A stretch of DNA of 64,000 bases, taken from positions 3,619,062 to 3,683,061 of the forward strand of contig SDUX01000005.1 of assembly GCA_008729055.1 (NCBI GenBank), written 5' to 3'. Positions 55,623 through 64,000 of the stretch are shown in pieces. Both the position numbers and the translations under genes were made by a program. Under the pieces are notes generated by a model that saw nothing but the letters and a program-made list of their open reading frames with translations, ran no database searches and was not told where the DNA came from. Every line of letters starts with the position of its first letter. Positions within the stretch are counted from its first letter, which is position 1. The stretch comes from Pyropia haitanensis. Its lineage: Eukaryota > Rhodophyta > Bangiophyceae > Bangiales > Bangiaceae.

Positions 55623-58533
55623 ACCAGGGACGGTGGACGAGGGTGCAATCTGGCGCGGCTTGGGACGCGCCCACGGGGGAGCACTCGCGGCAGGCACCCT
55701 GTTGCGCTTGAGAGAGCGCGTCAGTTCGCGCACTTTGTTGGCTGTCGGCGTTAGCTTCGAGGTGCTGCTGCCGCGCATGTTGGTAGCACTCAGCTCATCG
55801 GCTGTCTCCTTGTAAAAATCCCACAAACTACTCACTGCGCCCAGAAGCGACCGGTCACCACCGGCTGCGACGATGCTCTGCGTCTGCTTGTTGAGCGCGT
55901 CAATCGCGTTGGTCGTCTCACCCGTTGACCGCACAACATCCCGGCCAAGTCGGCCGGCACTGACAGGAAACGCAGCCGCAACTGCCGGCGGGTTGCTCAG
56001 CAGCCACTTCAGCACGCCCGCCTTCGGACGGTCGCCTTCCTGGACGTAGTGCGCGTGCATGTAGCGCACCTTAATCGTGGTCGCCTTTAGCGTGCTCAGC
56101 GCGTCACTGTCCCGCATCGCCATGATGGCCTTAAAGAACGTGGTCTGCGTGCTGTTGCCGCACTTGGCCAAAAGGAAGCGCTGGAGATGGACGCGACAGC
56201 CAACCACCCGCCCCAGGTAGTCGCTGGGCGCGCCCCCAAACACGTCTGCCGTAGCCGAGTAAAAACCGAAATGCTCGGCCATCTCGAAGTCGAGGAGAAT
56301 CGCAGAGAACGCTGCGCCCCCGCGAGGCTGCGTACCGCGGGACGCGGTGGAGACAGTCGTCTCGACAGACGAGGGGGGAAGGGGGCGAAGGCCTGCTCCG
56401 GTCGCCGCGCGCAGGTAGTACTTGAACAGCTCCGCATACATATCCGCGCTTTTCCCCACGACAAAAGCGCGCATGAGGGTGACCGCCTTGCGCTTGGACG
56501 GCAAGAATGCGCTACCAGAAAAGAAATAAAAGAAGAAAACGGCGTGGTAGAGGAAAAGCAATCAATGCGTTTGGTGTACTGACTGTCATGTCAGTAGGAC
56601 GATAATCACTCCGAGTGTGTTCAAACCAGAGACACAAAAAGCAAAGAAAAAAAAACGGCACCATGTGCTTACCAAATGGAGAAGTGGTGCCAGTCAAAGG
56701 CACGCGGCGCAGCGCCGCTAATTTGCTCCACGGCCACCCCCTCGTTCGCACTGCCGGCAGCGACGACGTCAAACGTCGTGTCTGCCATGACGACGGGCTG
56801 GGTGGCAGACAGCGCCATCTGGGTGTCTAGCTGCAGCACGACCGCTGCGTACCGCTCGTTGTCGAAGACAGCACGAATACACGGATGTCGGCCTCCATGG
56901 CGACGCCGAGCGTGCAACACACCCCCTAGGTCCTGCCCAAATGGATGGGCGGCACACCGTGCTGCTCGACGCAGTGCCCGGACGAGCCCGTCAGATGCCC
57001 GCGCGCCTCCGCTCGCGTCCGAGATCATTTTCTGTGATACAAGGCGGAAAAGCATGAGATCCAGCCCGTCAAAGCGGCAACCGTGGGCAAGGGTCAGAAA
57101 TACGGCCCCCGCACTCGTGAGAGCAATCGCACCGACCACGTCAGTCTCACATAAATTGAAAAGTTGCTACGTACCTGCAGGGTTCGCACAGATTGGTCAC
57201 AGTGGTCCGCGACCAGGCTCTTGACGATGCCAGCGGAGGGACGCAGAACAGGATAAGTGTGCTGGTGCGTTCCACGCAGCACCACAATGACCTGCCGCCG
57301 AGCGGCGGTGCTCTCCCCCCGCGGAATGTACAGGCGCGCGTGGACGCCGCACGTGCCCTCTCCAGAGCGGCGCAGATGCGGCTCCAAGCCGCCATGCAGA
57401 TGGCAAACCTTGGGCGACGTCCCCTTAGGAGCAATAAAGGTGCATCTCTCGGAATTGTCAGTCTCCGTCCAGGGGCCCTGCTTCTGCAGCTCGTCCAGCA
57501 CCTCCGGGCTGTCGCGACAGCTGATTGCCGCCCCGAAGTGGCCCCCGCTTCGGGAGCCCGCGTCGCCGGGCCGCCACTCCGAGCAGCCCACGAAGGGGCG
57601 GCGCCCGCCGCCAGGGAACACGACCACCCAGTGCCCCCCGCACGCCTGCCCTGACGAGTCCTTGAATGGGCACGCCCCCATGCGCTTCTGCAGTGCTCTG
57701 TAGGTCGCCTGTGCGAGAAAAGCAGAAAAGTACCCAGAGGGACGCAACGCAACATTTAACAAAAGCATGGTCCAAACGCCTCCTTCATCCGTTATTATCG
57801 TTTCGCTCCTTCCCCGAAGCAACAGGATGTCTCTGAATCTTGTACCATTAAGGGGATCCTCGCAACGTACCAGAGTAGACTTGTACACGGCTCGCTCTGG
57901 GTCTTCTTGGTCGCCCACATCCCGCATGGCTGCCTGCCAATCGGGGTTGTCGAAATCCACCGACGTGTGGTGCAATCCATTCAGACTGGCAAGCATCAGC
58001 GAGCATACCATGGGTTGGACGCAGGTGCGGCTCTGCACGCGGTGGGCCACCGCCGAGCCCCCAAGGTGAACGAACACCAGGTTCTCGTCGCCTTTCGGCG
58101 CTCCCCACGTGTAGGGCGAGTCCGTCCAAAAAGTGCCCACCGATGCCGTGGGAAGGGACAATACGTGGGCCACGCCCCTCTCACAAGTAGACAGGTACAC
58201 AGCAGAGGTGGTCTCGGAGTGAAAAACGACGTCCTCCACGAACGTCTTGCCACTAATCTGCAACGGCAGAACAAGAAGCGAAGGGAATGCACGTCTAGAT
58301 CTAATTCAGAGTTCATACACCGCATACATCCTGCGCGTGACACACGTCAAGCTCCATTCCAGTTCAGTGGCGCCGTACCTTGTAGAGCCCACAGGCACTC
58401 TGGACAAACGTAAGCACGGCGCCGGCAACGCGCCCATCTGCACCAACAGCGGGAGCGTCGACGTCAACCATGGCGCCCAACTCGACAATGAAGTAGACCA
58501 CCGCGTTACCACGAGCGCATAGGATGGGGAGGG
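55623..58533 (-). CDS. MULE (Mutator-like) transposase, multi-exon
   Basis: Exons on the minus strand, boundaries inferred from splice-like signals: about 58533-58378 (ends at donor AAG/GTACGG), 58261-57853 (acceptor TTGCAG/ATTAGT), 57712-57175 (acceptor TTCTCGCACAG), 57145-56677 and 56518-55623 (acceptor TTTTCTGGTAG). Domains: a Cys/His zinc-binding region of the FLYWCH/WRKY-GCM1 kind (CPFKDSSGQACGGHW, then CHLHGGLEPHL, then HTYP). The DDE core follows: VVMADTTFDVV (first Asp), LLDFEMAEHFGF (second Asp) and GRVVGCRVHLQRFLL. A basic tail ends the protein. The gap after CAG at 57175 is only 29 nt, so it is a minute intron or a frameshift. No internal stop was seen in the exons. The last exon is related to the fragment at 21566-22317. 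Confidence 0.7.
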
Positions 58534-58573
58534 AACGGATGGGAGGGAAACGTGCTGGGGACGCGGACAACTA

Positions 58574-59787
58574 GTGTCTATTCTACCGTGGGCATCATTT
58601 GATGCCCTGGGCATCATTTGATGCCCATTTTCATCTTGTGTTTACGGTATGTTCCCGACCTCTGCGGCCAGTTTTGACTGCAGATTCGGACTCAGCGCGG
58701 CGTGTTTGTCCTTGGGGCAACTCATGTGCATCCAAGCCTGGGGCTGACTCGAGTGGCACGGGTTTTCCCGCGCGCGCCCGCGCTCCAGGTGCCTTGTTCA
58801 GCACTCTCTCGAGGAGGGCCCCAACCACAGCACGCTTGGCCTCTGTCTGTACGCGAGAGGCTTGGGAGCATCCTGGGCAAGCAAGGGAACCACCTTTTCT
58901 GCCGCTCACGCCACCCTGGTGAGTGTGGGTGGAGGCCAAAACAGCCCCTTGCACTGACTGCTGGCTGATGAGCGCGAACACGGCAATGGCAGCGACGGTG
59001 AGGACGCCTCGTGTCACCCCCACCTCCACCCCACCTGTACTTCTTCCATCGTCTCGTCTAAAGTGAGTCTGCTCTGCGCGAATAGCGCCAGCGGCACCCG
59101 TCTCACCTGCCCCGCCCCCCGACCTCCTGTTGTTCCCCCGAGACCGACGGACGGACGGGCGATTCTGACGGAAGAAGAGGTGGAGCTTGGGGGCTTGTGC
59201 GCGTGTGCGTACGTCCGGCAGTAGGCCTGGAGGGACGCGGGGAGTGCTGGGTTGTGGTGACGCGCGCCTTTTTCCGGAGTAGGCGTGCATTTGGCGCGCC
59301 ACGCCGCCGCTCGGCGGGCGGTGGGTGGGCACGGAACGAGACCGCTCTGCATAGATTGTAGGCTATCGAGAGTCCGCCCGAAGTCGAGACGGCCGTGGCG
59401 TCGTCGTAGAACAAAAAAAATTCCCGAACAGGTGTCAGGGCGTGGGGGTGGAGCGGTTGGTTGTGCTCTCACTGGGATCCGTGACGCTGTGAGGGCCTCT
59501 TTGTAGGCCCCCATCCACGAGACCAGAACACCCCCAGCAGAAAATAAACTCCCGAAGGACCTTCCGAGAGGTGCAAGGAAACTGGACCGTCAGCGAGCGC
59601 TTGGTGAAAGTGCCGCATACGCTTGCAAGAGGACAGAAAGGCAAAAAACGCTTCATCCGTAGGCACCGAGACAACGATTTATCTATGCAGGCGCGCTGGA
59701 ATGGGCGATTTCGAGGTCGCGGATCTCGGGCATCATTTGATGCCCGGCCGGGCATCATTTGATGCCCAGGCCCGGTAGAATAGACAC
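58574..59787. mobile_element. TA-flanked non-autonomous element (mariner/pogo-type MITE)
   Basis: Perfect 15-bp terminal inverted repeats, GTGTCTATTCTACCG at 58574-58588 and its complement at 59773-59787. They are flanked by TA at 58572-58573 and 59788-59789, the target duplication of Tc1/mariner elements. Just inside each end are two copies of the 18-bp palindrome GGGCATCATTTGATGCCC (58590-58607, 58609-58626, 59728-59745, 59750-59767). The interior holds no convincing transposase; the long minus frame at 58631-59332 lacks any motif. Confidence 0.88.
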
Positions 59788-59789
59788 TA

Positions 59790-60485
59790 GGTGAGGTAGC
59801 AAGCGACGCACATCAGACCCGCGCCAATAAAATAGCACACCACGCTGGGAGAAGAACTGGTCGTCCCGTGCGCGCGTCAAGAAACGGGAGGTGTACATGG
59901 GCGCAAGAAATGGCGGGCGGCTGGTGCGCAGGAGTAGTGGATGGGGTCACATGCACCGTGCGGCAGCTGTGTGGCTGCTGCCCGCCATTTTGTCGCGGTG
60001 TCGCAAGCGCGTCTCAATTGTGCACCCCTCCGTTGGCGCCAGTTTTAGAAACCATTGGCGCGTCACTCTTTCGCGCTGAAGAACATATGTGACGACTGTT
60101 TGCCACAGATTTGTGGCCGACACACGTCCTAACCCCACCCCCTAGTGCCATCTCTTAGGAGACAGACAACGTGGCGCGTCCAGAACCCTCCGCAATTCTC
60201 ACCGGATGACTAATCTCAAGCCAGCATGCTAAACCCCACAACCCGAATCTGATCCTAACCCCACGCCGCCCACAGAACCCAATGAAAGAGGGACCTCGCC
60301 CAATTGACAATACCGGATCGAATCAATTGGACGAAGCCGCGCTCACAGCACTGCCGTGAATCGCTGCACGCCGGGTCCAATCATCCAGGCAGCGGCCATG
60401 CGATCGGACAGGAGGGGCTGTCGGTCTCCTCTTTCCTGCGAGGCGGAAGGAGCAAGCAGCGGGCGGCATTGCCGGGATTGCTGTC
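59790..60485. other. No gene recognised
   Basis: Moderate-GC sequence with no coherent frame. It may include the flank of the Harbinger-type element to the right. Confidence 0.45.
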
Positions 60486-61472
60486 ATGGCCGACACTCAT
60501 CGCGATGCGGCCGGCGACTTAGACGGGCTGGACGACCTCATCAACGCGGCCGGGGAAGGGCCGGCCGGGGGCGCAGAACCGCATTCGGGCGACAAGGACG
60601 TCGACGCTAGCCCGCTCCAAGAGGATACGACGTGTGCGCCGTTGGCAGCCGCGGTCAATCCTGTGCACGGTTCTTTTGTGTTCCCTCGCTCTACGGCATC
60701 GTTTGACGTGCAGGTGTGTGGTTTGAGGGCGCTCGTGCGCGATGCGGGCGTTGGGGCCAGTGCGACGCAGCGCGCCCTGGCAGCTGATGTGACGGCGCAT
60801 CTCGATCACGTTTAGTACGTGGCGTCTCGTCCTCCTTCGTCGATGGGGTTGCAGAACCTGGCGCACGAGGCTGCTGGGATTTATCGGAAACTGTCTCCTG
60901 GGTCTTGCGCTGGGGCTGCAGCGTCGGCGAGGCCGGCCGCCAGCACCGCGCTTCCGACAGCGCAGACTCATGTGACGCCCACCCTGCCGGCGGTGTCAAC
61001 TGGGCGTCTCGACAGCGCAGCAGACGCCAGCTCGGACGGTTCCGGAGGGCTTCCGGCCAGCGGCCCTCCCATCGCGTCAGCTGCGCTCGCAGCGGCACTG
61101 GCCACCCCCTCCGTCGGGCACGGTGGCCGCTCGGCCACCGCGATCGCTGCCGCGACCGCAACGCCGGCCATTGGCGAGGCCCCGCCCACTGCTTCCGCTT
61201 CTCCGCGTATGGCCACTGCCACCACCCACACTGGGCCCGACGGCGGAGCAGCCAACGCGAGCTCTTCCACGCTGGCGGGGGTGGGGAGAGGGGGGGATGC
61301 GCGGGTGCGGGGGTGCACCGGCGAGGGGTGGAGAGGGTCGGGAGGGGGGGGCGCGTTCGCGGGAAGAGTCGCGGGGGGCCAGAGACAAGGCGGACGGCGC
61401 TCTGGACGGGTCGAGTGCCGAGGCATCGGGTGCGGAAAACTAAGAGGACTGTGTGGTAAACGGGGTCAATGA
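60486..61472 (+). pseudogene. ORF convergent with the Harbinger transposase; possible accessory protein
   Basis: Starts MADTHRDAAGDLDGLDDLI, with a helical middle (LRALVRDAGVGASATQRAL; MGLQNLAHEAAGIYRKL) and an Ala/Ser/Thr-rich tail. A UAG at 60813-60815 interrupts the frame. PIF/Harbinger elements usually carry a second ORF with a Myb/SANT domain. No Myb Trp pattern is visible here, so the link rests only on position. Confidence 0.35.
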
Positions 61473-61544
61473 GAGGCGCGCTGCCCGTCCACGCATATCG
61501 ACGGGCCGAATGATATTCTCCGATTGCCCGCATAAAAGAGCAGA

Positions 61545-62767
61545 CACCTACCATGACGCTCGGTCTGGCACCCGCGGCAGTATCATCCAGGGACTCCAGT
61601 ACCACAGGTGGCGCCTTATCCTCGGTCACGCGCTCAAGAAAGCCGTCATCTGCTGCGATACATGTTGTGAAGCACACAACAAGCCAACACCCGACCAGTG
61701 GCACGAGAAAATGCACGGTCACTGTCAATGCTTATACGAAGCTCCTTGAGGCTCGCCTATCGCCCCTTCAAAATCCCGATAGTGTGCTCGGAGCGGACGC
61801 GTAGCCGCGCCAGCTGAAAATTGTAGGTGCCCTGGTCTGCAGAGGTACTGTCGGGCTCCAAGAAGCGGCTAAGCACACAAGAAGTGTACTTCATCCCCTT
61901 ATCACCAAGTGGATACTCACCATAAGAAAAGAAAGCACCTGGATGTTTGTGCCAGCTCGCGAGGGACTGCACAAACGAATCAGGCGCAGCGCCAGTACAG
62001 CCCTGGACGACACTAATGATGGAGTCGTTCCAGTCGCAGGTGATCACAGCGTTCAAACTGTACCTGCAATTCCTGTCGTAGTAGGCCCAGGGATGCAAAG
62101 CGGCTTGGTAAGCCAGAGGAAAAGTTGTACCGTCAGTAGCTCCAATGCAACCAATAAATCCGCATCGCTCGCCACTCCATTCGGATAATGCCTGACGCTT
62201 CTCGGAGTCAGGCCATACGATATGCGTGGAATCCAGTCGGTTGAGCCCCTTCAGCACCCGCCTCGTGCTCTTCATGACCGCGCCAGATGACACTCCAAAA
62301 ACGTCTGCCACTGCTTCCACGCGGCACGCGTTTCCTTACGCTCCAAGCCGGTAGAGCGTCAGCGCCAGCTATATCTCTAAAGCCAGCTGTTGAGCTCCCC
62401 TCCGCGAAACAAACACGTCCGACGCGTGCTGGTGCAGCAGCCCCAAAACATGCTCAAAAGTGGCGCGGCGCATGCGCATATAGCCGCGGTATTCCTGGTC
62501 AGAGCAGCGCTGGAGGACGTCGAAGTGCCAATTTCTGCACTTGTAGCGGAGCTGGCGCGACGCGCTGAGATAACGGCTGCGTTCGGCCCGCTGGAGAGCG
62601 CTCGCCGAAAGAACCCACAACAGTCGAAACCAACACTTCTTGCTTGTGCCAGGTGGGCGAGGGGAACCAGGCAAGGCGCTTACCTCGCTCATCGCCAAAA
62701 GCGCCGTGAATAAAAGAAGGCGGGTGCGAAGGCGGGTGAGCACCAACTTGCGCGCGCGACGGGCCAT
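61545..62767 (-). pseudogene. PIF/Harbinger transposase (HARBI1-like), three in-frame stops
   Basis: Cut-and-paste DDE transposase. The N-terminal region (RMRRATFEHVLGLLHQHASD) precedes a helix-turn-helix (VEAVADVFGVSSGAVMKSTR). The catalytic domain shows IGATDGTTFPLAYQA (first Asp), CDWNDSIISVVQGCTGAAPD (second Asp), LGDKGMKYTS and VRSEHTIGILKG (Glu). After the stop at 61757 comes the conserved CCVLHN motif. All parts to about 61660 are one frame, broken by UAG 62369, UAA 62336 and UAG 61757. A further coherent piece (DDGFLERVTEDKAPPVVLES) lies one base out of phase and ends at a donor-like GTAGGT. The copy is degraded by point stops rather than deletions. Confidence 0.85.
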
Positions 62768-62824
62768 TCCTCAAAGACAAGCTCAGACGCTGACAGGGAG
62801 CCGAGACGATATGAAAGCAAGCAG

Positions 62825-63100
62825 GACAGAAGGGAGGGACAGCACAAGCAGCAGAGCACGTCGAGAATGGGGCACGCTGGATAGAGAGGAGGGTCAGCAC
62901 GAGAAGCGCCGAAAGGAGGGGTAAGGGCAAGCTGAACAGAGGGGCGGGGAAGCACGAGAAGAGAAGCAAAGTGGGGTGCGGGCGACCTGGACAGAGGTGA
63001 GAGGAACCACGAGAAGCGAAGCGTAGTGGGGTGGGGGCAAGGTCGACAGAAGGGAGGGGCAGCACGAGAAGCGAGGCAAGGTGGGGTGGGGGGCAGGAAG
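62825..63100. repeat. 55-bp minisatellite, five units
   Basis: Units begin GACAGAG/GATAGAG at 62825, 62880, 62934, 62990 and 63045. Each contains a GCACGAGAAGCGAAGC-like core and a GTGGGGTG run. Confidence 0.85.
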
Positions 63101-63825
63101 GAGGACGGCTGTGCGGCGATGGACGTACACGGCGACCGCAAGTGGGCGCTCTTATGACAAACCTTGCGCACACAAGCAGTCCAACGGTCCCCCGCCGTCC
63201 TGCGTGCAGGTGGGGCTGGCGTGTAGAGGGGGCGGGGGAGTGGCTGGTCGAGCTGGCACGGTGCTGTCTGTCCTGCCCTAGCATCGAGCCCTGGCGCGCC
63301 ACAATGCGTGGCACATTATTCGGAGAGGGAGTTACGACAAGGTGGTACGGGCGCGTGTGCTTTTCTGTGTAAACCGGCCAGGGGAGTTGCGTTGAACAGG
63401 CCGAAAGAGAGGGTCTCCTTTGCGATCCAGCAGGGGAGCACCTGTCTGATGACGGGAAAGCGATGTCGGGGTCCAGAAGCGGTGCAGGCTGTTGCTGATG
63501 TGACCTGGCTGTGTGGGGCGGGACGTTGTTGTGCAACGTATCAGGTCTGGAACGGGGGGGGGGGGGGCTTTCTTGTGCGCGCCTACAAAGAGAATTTTGG
63601 AAGGAGGGCCGCGCGAGAGCATCCGGCGGATAGCCGCGAGAGCAGGATTGGAAGCGACGCGGAAGGACGGGGGACGTCGGCGCGGAAAAAACTGCCCTGT
63701 GAACATGGCTCGGCGCCCTTGGGACAGCCCTCGGAAGGGATCCACCACGGGAGTCGGTGTAAATGGATACCCACGCGGTTGCTGCGTGGATAGCAGCGGG
63801 GCGGGGGTCAACGCGAGCTTCCAGG
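63101..63825. other. No gene recognised
   Basis: May be internal or flanking sequence of the LTR element that starts at 63826; no retroelement motif seen. Confidence 0.4.
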
Positions 63826-64000
63826 TGTAATGTTTGGGGCGTCCGGTGGCGGCCTGACGAAACCTACGTTGCGGCGGTCCCGCGTTACCGCGGTGCTGGC
63901 GGTCGAGGGCGTCGAGCCCGTATTTGGACAGATACGTGGCATAAAATATGGCCGGGTGCGCCTCGCTATTGGAGTTTTGGCTGGCTCCAAAGCCGCCCCT
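63826..64000 (+). repeat. Start of an LTR related to element 1, plus orientation
   Basis: TGTAATGTTTGGGGCGTC followed by GGTGGCGGCCTGACG and ACGTTGCGGCGGTCCCGC matches the start of the element 1 LTR (TGTAGCGTTTGGGGCC...) for about 70 bp, then diverges. It runs off the window end, so a solo LTR and an element end cannot be told apart. Confidence 0.75.

Noticed and set aside
58631..59332. A 233-codon minus-strand frame inside the MITE as a transposase
   Set aside because: No DDE or DNA-binding motif; the composition matches random open sequence.
62825..63100. A CRISPR-like array
   Set aside because: Five head-to-tail units of 55 bp without unique spacers; a minisatellite in a eukaryotic context.

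Overview
This window looks like nuclear DNA from a GC-rich eukaryotic alga. A bangiophyte red alga (Porphyra/Pyropia type) is my best guess; a GC-rich green alga is the main alternative. The basis is very high GC with long GGN/CCN runs, spliceosomal-type introns, an SNW/SKIP splicing factor, a plastid-type protein shared with plants, and dense chromodomain Ty3/Gypsy, hAT, MULE, pogo and Harbinger transposons. The assignment is inference; no rRNA or organelle marker is present.

Layout. 0-3.7 kb: an SNW/SKIP splicing-factor gene (+) and a conserved plastid TPR-like gene (-) whose frame changes at homopolymer runs. 3.9-6.8 kb: repeats and unassigned DNA. 6.86-15.50 kb: a full-length Gypsy chromovirus on the minus strand (element 1) with 621-bp LTRs and a 5-bp target duplication. 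15.7-16.9 kb: the 3' end of a Copia element. 16.9-19.0 kb: GGN low-complexity DNA. 19.1-20.25 kb: a tyrosine-recombinase pseudogene cut by a solo LTR. 20.7-22.3 kb: an 18-bp minisatellite fused to a MULE transposase tail. 22.3-28.27 kb: a 5'-truncated Gypsy (element 3) with a long antisense ORF. 28.3-41.76 kb: one hAT transposase gene (-) broken by element 3, by a solo LTR and by an 11-kb Gypsy (element 2, 30.68-41.71 kb). 42.5-44.06 kb: a pogo/jerky transposase with three in-frame stops. 46.8-50.2 kb: a GcvT/IBA57-like gene (-) and an alpha-helical repeat gene (+) that carries a 162-bp duplication. 53.8-55.2 kb: an MFSD5/MOT2-like transporter pseudogene. 55.6-58.5 kb: a MULE transposase with introns. 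58.57-59.79 kb: a TA-flanked MITE. 60.5-62.8 kb: a Harbinger-type transposase and a convergent ORF. 63.8 kb to the end: an LTR related to element 1, in the opposite orientation.

The most unusual object is element 2. It has matched LTRs (TGTGGC...GCCACA), a 4-bp target duplication, and a textbook -1 frameshift signal at the gag stop (GGGAAAC, 5-nt spacer, 11-bp hairpin). Its pol runs protease-RT-RNase H-integrase-chromodomain and ends in a Dam-like domain of the kind known from DIRS elements. A 985-codon intact antisense ORF (globular N-terminus, coiled-coil, RGG and RS regions) lies between pol and the 3' LTR. Element 3 has a different antisense ORF in the same position. Elements 1 and 2 share an identical 18-nt primer-binding site. 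Many coding regions here, host-like ones included, contain point nonsense codons, mostly UGA, consistent with decay.
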